64,000 bases of DNA from Achromobacter sp. UMC46 (lineage in GTDB: Bacteria > Pseudomonadota > Gammaproteobacteria > Burkholderiales > Burkholderiaceae_B). Below, one piece after another: positions 19,505-29,092 of the stretch. The stretch covers positions 186,001-250,000 of the forward strand of contig NZ_LZZS01000026.1 of the NCBI RefSeq assembly GCF_014170335.1, written 5' to 3'. Below the pieces are notes generated by a model. That model worked only from the letters and a program-made list of their open reading frames with translations, did no database searches and was not told the origin of the DNA. A program made the translations under genes and the position numbers. Numbering within the stretch: position 1 is the stretch's first letter; each line of letters opens with the position of its first letter.

Positions 19505-20491
19505 TCAGCTTTCGACGACGATCTTCGCGTCTTTGATCGTCTTGGCGTACTTCTGCTGTTCCTGCGTCATGAAGTCGGCAAAGCGCTGCACGCTGCCGCC
19601 GCCGTCTTCCGCGCCCACCTGCGCCAGCTTTTCCTGCACGTCCGTCATGGCCAGCACGCGGTCGATGTCGCGGTTCATGCGCTGGACCATGGCACCGGGC
19701 ATCTTGCCCGGCCCTACCATGCCGAACCAGATGCTGGCCTCGAACCCCGGATAACCTTGTTCGGCCACCGTCGGCACGTCCGGCTGGCTCTTGGAACGCT
19801 GCTGCAGCGTCTGTGCCAGCGCGATCACCTTGCCCGACTGCAACAGCGGCGTCGCGGTCGTCATGCCTTCGAAGCAGTACTGCACATGGCCGCCCATCAG
19901 GTCGTTCATCAGCGGCGCGGATCCCTTGTACGGCACGTGCAGCACGTCGATGCCGGCGCGCGCCTTGAAAATCTCCAGCGCCAGATGCTGGGCGGATCCG
20001 GCGCCGGCCGATCCGAACACGATCTTGCCGGGCTGCGCGCGGCACAGCTTGACCAGGTCGGGCAAGGTCTTGGCGGGCTGCGCGGCGCCGCCGATCAGGA
20101 TGGTGGGCGTCTTGCCCACCAGCGCGATGGGCGAAAAATCGCGGTCCACTGAATAGGCCAGCTTGGGCTGCAGCCCCGGCGCGATCCCATGGCTGTTCAC
20201 ATGCGCCATCAGAAGCGTGTTGCCGTCGTTCGGCTGCCGCGCTACCTGCTCGGCGGCGATGATGCCGGCCGCGCCCGCGCGATTTTCCACGATGACGGGG
20301 ATGCCCCACATCACGCCCAGCTTCTGCCCCAGCAAGCGGGCCAGCACGTCCGTGCCCCCGCCCGCAGGAAAGCCCACCACGATCTTCACGGGGCCGGACG
20401 GCAGGTCCGGCTGTTGCGCGCGGACCGCGGCGGGCAGGGCCAGCCCCACCCCCAGCGCCGCGGCGCCGGTCATGAATTGCCTGCGTTGCAT
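19505..20491 (-). CDS. Bug-family tripartite tricarboxylate receptor
   Basis: The 328-residue protein is a periplasmic solute-binding protein of the Bug/TctC type, greatly expanded in Bordetella and Achromobacter. The N-terminus MQRRQFMTGAAALGVGLALPA-type signal has a twin arginine and ends near AVRAQQ. The mature part begins with the family's VKIVVGFPAGGGTDVLAR loop and later has VFGSAGAGSAQHLALE and HVPYKGSAPLMNDL, the ligand-contacting segments. No TctA/TctB membrane components are nearby, as is common for orphan Bug proteins. Start 20491 follows GGAGACAAG. It follows the enolase-superfamily gene on the minus strand and probably shares its substrate. Confidence 0.93.
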   Translation of the reverse strand: MQRRQFMTGAAALGVGLALPAAVRAQQPDLPSGPVKIVVGFPAGGGTDVLARLLGQKLGVMWGIPVIVENRAGAAGIIAAEQVARQPNDGNTLLMAHVNSHGIAPGLQPKLAYSVDRDFSPIALVGKTPTILIGGAAQPAKTLPDLVKLCRAQPGKIVFGSAGAGSAQHLALEIFKARAGIDVLHVPYKGSAPLMNDLMGGHVQYCFEGMTTATPLLQSGKVIALAQTLQQRSKSQPDVPTVAEQGYPGFEASIWFGMVGPGKMPGAMVQRMNRDIDRVLAMTDVQEKLAQVGAEDGGGSVQRFADFMTQEQQKYAKTIKDAKIVVES

Positions 20492-20564
20492 TCTTGTCTC
20501 CTCGCGCCGGTCCCGTAGGCCGGCGGCTGGTTTTAGCGAAGCACTGGCTGCTTGCGGGGCGGCC

Positions 20565-21692
20565 TCAACGGCCGACCCGGGCCCACTTTCCGTACCGTTC
20601 GACCATGCGTTCGTCGAATCCAAAGCCCAAGCCGGGCTCCTGGTGCAACACCACGCGGCCTTGCTTGTGGGTCAATTGGCGGTCGACCAGCTTGCGAAAG
20701 TTCAGCACCTGGTCGTCCCAGAAAAATTCGACGTAGCGCGCGTTCGGTGTGGCCGCGACCAGCGGTGCATGCACATCGTGGAACCAGTGTGGGCAGACGA
20801 CCACGCCATAGCTGGCGGCGGTGGCGGCGATGCGCTTCCACTCGGTGATGCCGCCGCACACGGCCGCGTCCGTCTGCAGAATGCCGGCCGCCCCCTTGTC
20901 CAGCAATTCCTTGTGATACCAGCGGCCATAGCCGATTTCGGCGGTGGCGATCGGCAGGTGCGTCAGGCGCGCCAGCTTGGCGTGGCTGTCGATATCGTCC
21001 GGGCTGAAGGGCTCTTCGATGAAATAGGGCTCGTACTGCTCGAAGCGGCGGATGTACTGCATGGCCTGGGTCACGTCCTGCCAGGCGTTGTTGCAGTCCA
21101 TCATCAGTTCGACGTCCGGGCCCACGGCCTCGCGTGCCGCCTTCAGCCGCGCCTCTTCCTCGCGCGGCGACAGGCGGCCGGTTTTCATCTTGACGGCGCG
21201 GAAACCCTTGTCCACATAGCTGGCCATTTCTTCGCCCAGATGCTGCGGCGTCTTGCCGTCCAGGTAGTAGCCGCCGCTGGCGTAAGCCGGCACGGTTTCC
21301 AGTTCGACGGCGCCCAGGAACTTGTGCAGCGGCAGGCCGGCGGTCTTGGCGTTCAAGTCCCACAGGGCGATGTCCAGCGCGCTCAGCGCGCGCATCACGG
21401 TGCCCTGGCGGCCTTGCAGCAACGCCTCCTGGTACATCGATTGCCACAGTCCTTCGACGGCATGCGAGTCCTTGCCCAGCAGCACGGGCCCAAGCAGGCT
21501 TTGCACGGCCGCTTCGAAGATGGCCCCGCCGGCGCTGCCCACGTAGCAAAACCCGATGCCTTCCACGCCATCGGTGGAACGCACCTTGACCAGGCCATAG
21601 TGCCGCGTGGAGACGGTGCGGTTCGAGAACGAGGTGACTTTGTCCAACGGCACCGCGGCGGCGCATACGTCGATGGATTCAATGATGGGCAC
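20565..21692 (-). CDS. Mandelate racemase/muconate lactonizing enzyme family protein
   Basis: The 375-residue enolase-superfamily enzyme has a capping domain (about 1-125) and a TIM barrel. The active-site pattern is of the mandelate racemase type: Lys-x-Lys in AVKMKTGR at the end of strand two, metal ligands Asp in MMDCNNAW, Glu in FIEEPF and Glu in ATAEIGYG, and a C-terminal His in CPHWFHDVH. Such enzymes abstract the alpha proton of a carboxylate, for dehydration or racemisation of sugar acids and similar compounds; exact substrate unknown. Start is GTG at 21692, seven bases after AAGGAG; upstream in-frame ATGs lie in the LysR promoter. Bug receptor downstream; LysR gene divergent. Confidence 0.9.
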   Translation of the reverse strand: MPIIESIDVCAAAVPLDKVTSFSNRTVSTRHYGLVKVRSTDGVEGIGFCYVGSAGGAIFEAAVQSLLGPVLLGKDSHAVEGLWQSMYQEALLQGRQGTVMRALSALDIALWDLNAKTAGLPLHKFLGAVELETVPAYASGGYYLDGKTPQHLGEEMASYVDKGFRAVKMKTGRLSPREEEARLKAAREAVGPDVELMMDCNNAWQDVTQAMQYIRRFEQYEPYFIEEPFSPDDIDSHAKLARLTHLPIATAEIGYGRWYHKELLDKGAAGILQTDAAVCGGITEWKRIAATAASYGVVVCPHWFHDVHAPLVAATPNARYVEFFWDDQVLNFRKLVDRQLTHKQGRVVLHQEPGLGFGFDERMVERYGKWARVGR

Positions 21693-21815
21693 GACAGGCT
21701 CCTTGATAAGGGGAAATTTCGACAAGCGGCGCCAACGCGTCTTGCGCGGGCTGAATGCTCTGGACGTATTCTTCCCTTCGCCAAAGAAAACAACAATTAT
21801 CGTCATGCATCTTTA

Positions 21816-21829
21816 GAATATGGATATTC
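21816..21829. promoter_or_regulatory. LysR-type operator candidate
   Basis: The perfect palindrome GAATAT-GG-ATATTC lies 24 bases before the LysR start, between divergent genes. LysR-family proteins usually bind an interrupted palindrome in such a region and repress themselves while activating the divergent gene. Confidence 0.45.
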
Positions 21830-21853
21830 CATCTTCCCAAGAGGCTCGCCGCC

Positions 21854-22738
21854 GTGGATTCGCGCTTTCTGCAAACCTATGTGCATGTGGTGGAACTGGG
21901 CTCCATCGCCCAGGCCGCCCGGCACCAGGACTTGACGCCCGCCACCGTGCAGCAGCGGCTGCGGGCGCTGGAAGCGGACGTGGGAAGCGCGCTGATCGCC
22001 CGCTCCGGGCGCACCGTCAAACCGACGCCGGCGGGGCTGCGCATCCTGGAGCGCGCCCGCCAGATATTGCGCGACGTGCGGGACCTGCGTTCGGCGGCCA
22101 GCGACACGGACCTGCCCGCCGGCCCCTTGCGGCTGGGCGCCACGCCCACCGCGCTGACGGGCATCATGCCGCCCGTGCTGCGGACCTGGGTCACGCGGCA
22201 CCCACACATCGAAATCTATATCGAGCCCGCCCCCACCACGCTGCTGTACGGCAAGGTGCTGTCAGGCGAACTGGACGGCGCGCTGCTGGTGCACCCGTTG
22301 TTCGCGCTGCCCAAGACCTGCGCATGGCGCGATCTGCGCCACGAGCCCCTGGTGCTGGTCACCCCCGCCGACATGAAGGTGCGCGATCCGCTGGCGGTGA
22401 TCGCGCGCGAACCCTACATCTGCTATGACCGCAGCGTAGTGGGCGGAAAGATGGCGGACGATTATCTGCGGACGCGCAACCTGCGGCCGCAGGTGCGCTT
22501 CGAGCTGGATGGAATCGATTCCATCGCCAAGCTGGTCTCGGAAGGGTTGGGGGTGGCGCTGCTGCCGGATTGGGCCGCCTCCGGCACGCCACCGGCGCAG
22601 GTCAAGCGCTGGCCGCTGCCTGCGCCGTGCCCGGTGCGCACGGTGGGCGCAATCTGGCTGCGCGCCGGCGTGCGGTCGGAATTGATGCGCGCGTTCGTGG
22701 AACTGACCGAGTCGCAGCTTGGCTTGTCCCAGCCTTAG
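21854..22738 (+). CDS. LysR-family transcriptional regulator
   Basis: The 294-residue protein has the N-terminal LysR helix-turn-helix (FLQTYVHVVELGSIAQAARHQ...TVQQRLRALEADVGS, residues 5-60) and a substrate-binding effector domain. Start is GTG at 21854, with AAGAGG upstream. Earlier in-frame starts have no ribosome site and would remove the operator. It is divergent from the mandelate racemase-family and Bug genes, which are its probable targets. It ends 23 bases before the convergent amidohydrolase. Confidence 0.93.
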   Translation: MDSRFLQTYVHVVELGSIAQAARHQDLTPATVQQRLRALEADVGSALIARSGRTVKPTPAGLRILERARQILRDVRDLRSAASDTDLPAGPLRLGATPTALTGIMPPVLRTWVTRHPHIEIYIEPAPTTLLYGKVLSGELDGALLVHPLFALPKTCAWRDLRHEPLVLVTPADMKVRDPLAVIAREPYICYDRSVVGGKMADDYLRTRNLRPQVRFELDGIDSIAKLVSEGLGVALLPDWAASGTPPAQVKRWPLPAPCPVRTVGAIWLRAGVRSELMRAFVELTESQLGLSQP

Positions 22739-22760
22739 GGGCTGAAGACTTCCAAGACGC

Positions 22761-23951
22761 TCAGGCGATGGCGTCCTGCCCGTTGCGCGCCACGATGGCG
22801 CCCCCTGCCACAACCAGGCGGCGGGGCTTGCGGGTCACCACGGCTTCAGTCACGCAGCTTGCGTCCACCAGAACCAGGTCAGCGCGCGCCCCCGGCGTCA
22901 GGCCATAGTCCGCGAACCCACAGGCGCGGGCCGCAGCCCCCGTCACGCAATCGAACGCCCACTCGACCTCGTCGTCGCGCCGCAGGTCGTTGCGCAGGCC
23001 GATCATCATGGCGCGCGCCAGCATGTCGGGGCTGCCATAAGGCGTCCAGGTATCGCGGATGCCGTCGTTGCCGCCAAAGATCGTCACCCCGGCCTCGCGG
23101 CAGGCGCGCACCGCCGGCACGGGCCGGGACGGCGGCGCCGTGGTCAGTACGGCCGTGTCCAACGTGGCCAGGCGCCGGAGCAAGCCGTCCAGCCGCTTCG
23201 CGTCGATCCCGCCCAGACAGAAGGCATGGCTGATGACCACCTTGCCTTGCATGCCCAGCGCGGCCACGCGGTCCAGGATCAGGTCCAGCGTGAACGCGCC
23301 CAGTTCACCGGGTTCATGCAGATGGATGTCCACCGGCTTGCCATGTTTGTCAGCCAGGCCGAACAGCACGTCCAACGATTGTGCGGGATCGCGGTCGATG
23401 GCGGACGGGTCCAGCCCGCCCAGCACGTCGGCGCCCTGCGCCAGCGCCTGGTCCAGCAATTCGGCGGTGCCCGGACGGATCAGCAACCCCGATTGCGGAA
23501 ACGCCACGGTTTGGATGTCGACGCGGCCGGCCAGCTCTTCACGCGTGGCATGCACACCGTCCAGGTGGCGCAAGCCGGCATCGGTATCGACGTCGACGTG
23601 GCTGCGAATGCGGGTCGTGCCTTCACGCAGGAAAGCCAGCGCCAGCGCGCGCGCATGGCTGGCCGCGTCGTGGCCGGTGCTGGCGCGCCAGGCGCGTTCG
23701 TTATCGATGCGGTCCGTCAGCGCGGAGCCGACTTCGTTCACATACCAGGGCGATTCCCAGTTGGTCTTGTCCAGGTGGGTGTGCCCTTCGACCAGCCCCG
23801 GCAGCAGCAAGGCGCCGCCGCCGTCTTCCACCAGGGCATCGGCCGCGGCTTCGATCCCGGGGCCGATCCGGGCGATGCGGCCCGCGCGCACCAGCACGTC
23901 CACGGCCTCGCTATTCGAGACGCGGACATTCTTCAATAACAAGTCGGTCAT
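22761..23951 (-). CDS. Amidohydrolase, cytosine deaminase-like
   Basis: The 396-residue metal-dependent hydrolase resembles CodA-type cytosine deaminases. Metal-binding motifs are visible: His-x-His in GHTHLDKTNW (about residue 60), HVDVD, a lone His in HLHEPGELG, His in VISHAFCLGG, and the catalytic Asp in FGGNDGIRDTW. The flanking small beta domain is typical of the superfamily. It could deaminate cytosine-like compounds or open a cyclic amide; its position near the enolase-family and nitrilase clusters does not decide this. Start 23951 follows GGAG, and that GGAG lies inside the last copy of a 13-bp tandem repeat (23959-24021). Confidence 0.88.
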   Translation of the reverse strand: MTDLLLKNVRVSNSEAVDVLVRAGRIARIGPGIEAAADALVEDGGGALLLPGLVEGHTHLDKTNWESPWYVNEVGSALTDRIDNERAWRASTGHDAASHARALALAFLREGTTRIRSHVDVDTDAGLRHLDGVHATREELAGRVDIQTVAFPQSGLLIRPGTAELLDQALAQGADVLGGLDPSAIDRDPAQSLDVLFGLADKHGKPVDIHLHEPGELGAFTLDLILDRVAALGMQGKVVISHAFCLGGIDAKRLDGLLRRLATLDTAVLTTAPPSRPVPAVRACREAGVTIFGGNDGIRDTWTPYGSPDMLARAMMIGLRNDLRRDDEVEWAFDCVTGAAARACGFADYGLTPGARADLVLVDASCVTEAVVTRKPRRLVVAGGAIVARNGQDAIA

Positions 23952-23958
23952 GGGATGC

Positions 23959-24021
23959 TCCGCAAAAGATGGTCCGCAGAAATCTTCCGCAAAGGTGTTC
24001 CGCAAAGGTGTTCCGCACAAG
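23959..24021. repeat. Five-copy 13-bp tandem repeat
   Basis: The word TCCGC recurs at 23959, 23973, 23986, 23999 and 24012, spaced 14, 13, 13 and 13 bases. Two central units (23985-23997 and 23998-24010, TTCCGCAAAGGTG) are identical, and the outer ones are degenerate. The array occupies the leader of the amidohydrolase gene. Confidence 0.8.
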
Positions 24022-24067
24022 CGCAAGCGGCCGGCCCCCATGGCCGGCTACGCAAACATCTTGGGCA

Positions 24068-24265
24068 TCAAACTTGCGGCGGTTCGATCCAGAAGAAGCG
24101 TTCGCCCTGGCGGACCATGTCGGCCACGCCTTCGGCGCCGATGCGGTAGTCGGTGCCCATCAGGGAAGCGCCGCCGTCTTCGTGGATGTGGATGACGGCC
24201 AGCGGATCATTGGCCATGGAGTACCAGTAGTAGCCAGGCTTGAGGTCATGCAGGTCTGTATTCAT
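24068..24265 (-). CDS. Small hypothetical protein
   Basis: The 65-residue cytosolic protein (MNTDLHDLKPGYYWYSMAND...ERFFWIEPPQV) is rich in aromatic residues and has no motif I recognise. A short beta-rich fold is likely. The start at 24265 was chosen because the protein then begins with a soluble, charged stretch; a longer version to 24340 would add a non-conserved-looking hydrophobic leader. It is apparently monocistronic. Coding potential is judged from length, composition and the absence of a better gene. Confidence 0.6.
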   Translation of the reverse strand: MNTDLHDLKPGYYWYSMANDPLAVIHIHEDGGASLMGTDYRIGAEGVADMVRQGERFFWIEPPQV

Positions 24266-24453
24266 GCCTTGAGTATACAAATAACGACGCCGGTACAAAA
24301 AGACAACACTAATACAAACCGTGCCTGACATCACGAACACGACAGGTCATACTTCCCGCAACTGGATAAAAATAGCTGGTGCACTTGTCACACATCGATT
24401 CAACGCGATGCCGGAAACGACCAAGCGTTAATCGAGAGGAGAATAGCGAGCGC

Positions 24454-24951
24454 ATGAAAAGGCAGTCACTTCAATTCAGCGAACCGCTTAAACAGGCCGT
24501 CTTGAACGGCTCCAAAGTGCAGAGCCGCCGCATTTTGAAGCCGCAACCGACTAAACCCACCACGGTCTGGTACGCCGACGCGGAAGACTCCGGCAGATGG
24601 GTGGCCATGGGCCCCAACCGCGATAACCCCACCGAGCTGCGAAAGACGTCCAGCTGGGTCAGATGCCCCTATGGGAAATCCGGCGAGAGCATCGTCTTGA
24701 CTGATGAAGCCGGCCAGCCGTTCGCCAACGCAGTGATCGTGGGCGTGCGCATACAGCGTTTGCAAAACCTGACCGAAACCGACGCGCGCGCCGAGGGCAC
24801 GCAAGCGCTTTATGAATCGTCGGCGCTGCTGCCGGGCGTGCCGCTTCAAACGGCGTTCGCGCTGACGTGGTGCGAACGCTACGGTTCGCATGCCTGGGCC
24901 GCGAATCCGTGGGTATGGGTCGTGGAATTCCGTCGCCAGCAGGACGAATAA
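24454..24951 (+). CDS. Phage-type ASCH/PUA-like domain protein
   Basis: The 165-residue protein resembles the small phage-encoded family in which an N-terminal 'F..P..QAVL.G.K.Q.RR.LKPQP' stretch is followed by a 'CPYGK.G' turn and a C-terminal 'NPWVWVVEF' strand. Here these are LKQAVLNGSKVQSRRILKPQP, VRCPYGKSGES and ANPWVWVVEFRR. The ASCH fold is PUA-like and expected to bind RNA or modified nucleotides; the role in phages is not known to me. ATG at 24454 follows GAGAGGAG. No other phage gene is seen nearby, so it is probably a domesticated or remnant gene. Confidence 0.7.
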   Translation: MKRQSLQFSEPLKQAVLNGSKVQSRRILKPQPTKPTTVWYADAEDSGRWVAMGPNRDNPTELRKTSSWVRCPYGKSGESIVLTDEAGQPFANAVIVGVRIQRLQNLTETDARAEGTQALYESSALLPGVPLQTAFALTWCERYGSHAWAANPWVWVVEFRRQQDE

Positions 24952-25239
24952 GGACGGCGGCGCCCGACAGGCGCCAGGCGGCATGCCGGGTTGGTGACGG
25001 CGTGTAACGCCCTACCCCAACTTCATCTCATTCCAGCTGATTTCAATCGATTTCAAGTGCGGGTTTACCAGAGCGGACGCACCACGCCGCAGTGCAGCAC
25101 CTGTCCGGATTCAAGCAAGGCAGCGGTTGCGGATTGTCGCTATTGAGGAAGGCCCGCTTACGAAAAGCCAGCGGGAAAGCCCGAAAATAGGGCCGTCGAA
25201 TACTCAACTTTGCTGTGTCATGCAGCAGGCAGGTGCAAC

Positions 25240-25575
25240 ATGAAAAAATGGCTTATCGCAGGTGTCGGTGCCGCAGGTCTACTGATCTCCAGCGTCGCAT
25301 TGGCCCGTGTGGATGTGGGCATTTCCATCGGCGTCCCCGGCGTGATCTATCCGGCGCCGGTCTATGTCGCCCCCGCACCGGTCTACGTGGCCCCGCCGCC
25401 GCCCGTCTACTACCACCCGGCCCCTGTCTATGTGGCGCCCCCGGTGGTCTACCCCGCCCCGGTCTATTACCGCGGCGGCCCCTACTGGCGCGGTGGCCCG
25501 CCCCCGCGCTACTACGGCCCGGGTCCGGGCTATTACCGCGGACATGGGCATGGCCACGGCGATTGGCGCCGTTAA
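25240..25575 (+). CDS. Exported Pro/Tyr-rich repeat protein
   Basis: The 111-residue protein has a signal peptide (MKKWLIAGVGAAGLLISSVALA) followed by a low-complexity domain. The unit PAPVYVAP/PPPVYY is repeated about seven times, and the C-terminus changes to Gly/Arg/Tyr/His (GPGPGYYRGHGHGHGDW). Similar 'VYVAPPPVYY' proteins occur widely in Burkholderiales and are thought to be periplasmic or envelope-associated. No catalytic function is visible; the His-rich tail might bind metal. It ends just before a terminator. Confidence 0.8.
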   Translation: MKKWLIAGVGAAGLLISSVALARVDVGISIGVPGVIYPAPVYVAPAPVYVAPPPPVYYHPAPVYVAPPVVYPAPVYYRGGPYWRGGPPPRYYGPGPGYYRGHGHGHGDWRR

Positions 25576-25581
25576 CAAGGC

Positions 25582-25610
25582 AAAGGCCACTCGAATGGGT
25601 GGCCTTTTTT
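25582..25610 (+). terminator. Terminator of the Pro/Tyr-rich protein gene
   Basis: A 9-bp stem AAAGGCCAC/GTGGCCTTT is followed by TTTTTT, seven bases after the stop codon. Confidence 0.85.
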
Positions 25611-25664
25611 GTCGCTGCTTTCTATTTCGTTCAGGGCATTGTCCGGTGCCCCGTCAGAACCGTA

Positions 25665-25820
25665 TCAGGCTGCGGGAGCCTGTACCGGTTTGCCGGCCAG
25701 GGCGGCCGGTTTCTGCAATGCCGCATTCGGCTTGTTGGCCTCCTGCGGCGACTCCTGAACAAGATCAATCCATCTGCGGGGCGCACTCGACGCCCGCCAC
25801 CAGCCATTATGCGGACGCAT
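25665..25820 (-). CDS. Possible small protein coupled to the upstream hypothetical
   Basis: A 51-codon frame (MRPHNGWWRASS...KPVQAPAA) starts at 25820. Its GGAG ribosome site lies inside the end of the preceding gene, and it overlaps that gene's stop by several bases in another frame. The composition (Trp, Pro, Ala, Lys) is not obviously spurious, but there is no recognised domain. Only the translational-coupling arrangement supports it. Confidence 0.25.
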   Translation of the reverse strand: MRPHNGWWRASSAPRRWIDLVQESPQEANKPNAALQKPAALAGKPVQAPAA

Positions 25821-26055
25821 GTGCAAACTCCGGTTCACCGTTAAAACGCACACCATTGATTTCTTGGAACAATTGACGGCTTTCCTGTTCTGCTTCGTGC
25901 AAGTCGGAGAACGGCGCCTGTCCGGGCACCGTCCAGCATTTTTCCGGTGCGGTTCCGCCGACTCGGCGGGTCCATATCTGCACGCGGTAGCCCTGTTCGT
26001 CTTCATGAGCGACAGAGCATCTCACACGAAAATCTCCAATCATTCTTGAAGTCAT
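25807..26055 (-). CDS. Small hypothetical protein
   Basis: The 82-residue soluble protein (MTSRMIGDFRVRCSVAHEDEQGYRVQIWTRR...) has alternating strands and one acidic helix (SDLHEAEQESRQLFQEI). ATG 26055 has an ideal AAGGAG ribosome site six bases upstream, which makes it a likely real gene. I do not recognise a family. The upstream 200 bases are unusually AT-rich compared with the rest of the window. Confidence 0.6.
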   Translation of the reverse strand: MTSRMIGDFRVRCSVAHEDEQGYRVQIWTRRVGGTAPEKCWTVPGQAPFSDLHEAEQESRQLFQEINGVRFNGEPEFAHASA

Positions 26056-26218
26056 GGACAACTCCTTGTTTTATATGTGAATGAAGCGTGTAGAACGCGG
26101 GTGTATTGTGCCGCAACTATCCGGCCCTTTTATTAAAAATACACAATTGCTCACATCAAAATCCACCACACACGCGGTTAGCATAATCAGCGAAAGCGAC
26201 AAGAATATGTCGCATGAT

Positions 26219-26246
26219 AAAAAAAAACGGAGCCCGCAGGCTCCGT
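26219..26246 (-). terminator. Terminator of serS
   Basis: An 8-bp stem ACGGAGCC/GGCTCCGT (26227-26234 with 26239-26246, CGCA loop) is followed on the minus strand by a run of eight or nine T, about 40 bases after the serS stop. Confidence 0.88.
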
Positions 26247-26284
26247 CTTTTTATCCGCCAAATGGAGGATAGGCACAATACGCG

Positions 26285-27673
<1,389 letters not shown>

Positions 27674-29014
27674 TCACCGGTTCTTGGCGCGTTCCAGCGC
27701 GTCCAGCTCTCGCAGGAATGCCAACTTTTGCTGGATTTTAGCCTCCAGGCCGCGATCGGTCGGCCGATAGAAGGAAGGCTTCAGTCCATCAGGGAAATAT
27801 TGTTCGCCCGCGGCATAACCATGCGGCTCGTCGTGGGCGTAGCGGTAGGCCTTGCCATGGCCCAGTTGCTTCATCAGCTTGGTCGGCGCGTTGCGCAGAT
27901 GGATGGGCACCGACGCGCTGCCGTGCTCGGCCGCGAACTGGCGCGCTTGATTGTAGGCGTTGTAGACGGCGTTGGATTTGGCCGCGCAGGCCATGTAGAC
28001 CACGGCTTGCGCCAGCGCCAGCTCGCCTTCGGGCGACCCCAGGCGTTCATAGATGTCGGCGCCGTTGACTGCCAGGTCGGTGGCGCGGGGATCGGCCAGG
28101 CCGATGTCCTCGACCGCCATGCGGACCAGCCGGCGCGACAGGTACTTGGGGTCGGCGCCGCCGTCGATCATGCGGCAGAACCAGTAGAGCGCGGCGTCAG
28201 GGTTGGAACCGCGCACCGATTTATGCAGCGCGCTGATCTGGTCGTAGAAGGCGTCGCCGCCCTTGTCGAAGCGCCGCAGGTTTTGCGACAGCGAGATCTC
28301 CAGCCAGGCGGCATCCACCGAATCGCGGCCGGCGGACTGCGCGGATTCGGCGACGACTTCGACCGCGCTGATGAGCCGGCGGGCGTCGCCGTCGGCCCAG
28401 GCCGCCAGCTGCTCGCGCGCATCGGGCTCGACCCGGATGGCCTCGCCCTCTTCCAGCCCGTCGTTCAACGCGTCGACCGCGCGGTCGACCAGTTGCTGCA
28501 GTTCTTCAGGCGAGAGCGATTGCAGCACGTACACCCGCGCCCGCGACAGCAAGGCCGAGTTGACCTCGAACGAGGGGTTCTCGGTGGTGGCGCCGATGAA
28601 GGTGAACAGCCCGCTTTCCACATAGGGCAGGAAGGCGTCCTGCTGCGCCTTGTTGAAGCGGTGCACTTCGTCGACGAAGAGGATGGTGCGGCGTCCCTGG
28701 CCTTGCGCCACCTGCGCCACCGTGACCGCCTCGCGGATGTCCTTGACGCCGCCCAACACGGCCGAAATGGCGATGAACTGGGCATCGAAACCATCGGCCA
28801 TCAGGCGCGCCAGCGTGGTCTTGCCCACGCCCGGCGGCCCCCAGAAGATCATGGAGTGCGGACGGCCGGATTCGAACGCGACGCGCAGGGGCTTGTCGGG
28901 GCCAAGCAGGTGCGATTGCCCGACCACGTCGGACAACGTGCGCGGGCGCAGGCGCTCGGCCAGGGGCACATAAGGCCGATGGGCGGGATCGGCCGCGAAG
29001 AGATCGTTGCTCAT
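27674..29014 (-). CDS. rarA: Replication-associated recombination protein A (AAA+ ATPase)
   Basis: The 446-residue clamp-loader-like ATPase acts at stalled replication forks with SSB. Walker A is [15 protein letters not shown] (about residues 56-70), Walker B is [17 protein letters not shown], and sensor 1 is [14 protein letters not shown]. The C-terminal MgsA/RarA tetramerisation domain includes [25 protein letters not shown] and the conserved end [13 protein letters not shown]. The order rarA-serS is conserved in many proteobacteria. The start at 29014 is 78 bases from the ybeM stop. Confidence 0.98.
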   Translation of the reverse strand: MSNDLFAADPAHRPYVPLAERLRPRTLSDVVGQSHLLGPDKPLRVAFESGRPHSMIFWGPPGVGKTTLARLMADGFDAQFIAISAVLGGVKDIREAVTVAQVAQGQGRRTILFVDEVHRFNKAQQDAFLPYVESGLFTFIGATTENPSFEVNSALLSRARVYVLQSLSPEELQQLVDRAVDALNDGLEEGEAIRVEPDAREQLAAWADGDARRLISAVEVVAESAQSAGRDSVDAAWLEISLSQNLRRFDKGGDAFYDQISALHKSVRGSNPDAALYWFCRMIDGGADPKYLSRRLVRMAVEDIGLADPRATDLAVNGADIYERLGSPEGELALAQAVVYMACAAKSNAVYNAYNQARQFAAEHGSASVPIHLRNAPTKLMKQLGHGKAYRYAHDEPHGYAAGEQYFPDGLKPSFYRPTDRGLEAKIQQKLAFLRELDALERAKNR

Positions 29015-29092
29015 TGGCAGCAGATGGGGGAAGACAGCAAGAAGTTCAAGTCGGTATTACACCATGACCGCCAGCCCTGGGCCGCCCGCCGC

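Noticed and set aside
23959-24021. CRISPR array
   Set aside because: The repeats are 13 bp in direct tandem without spacers and there are no cas genes.
26081-26272. 63-codon plus-strand frame
   Set aside because: It runs through the serS terminator and has no ribosome site or recognisable composition.
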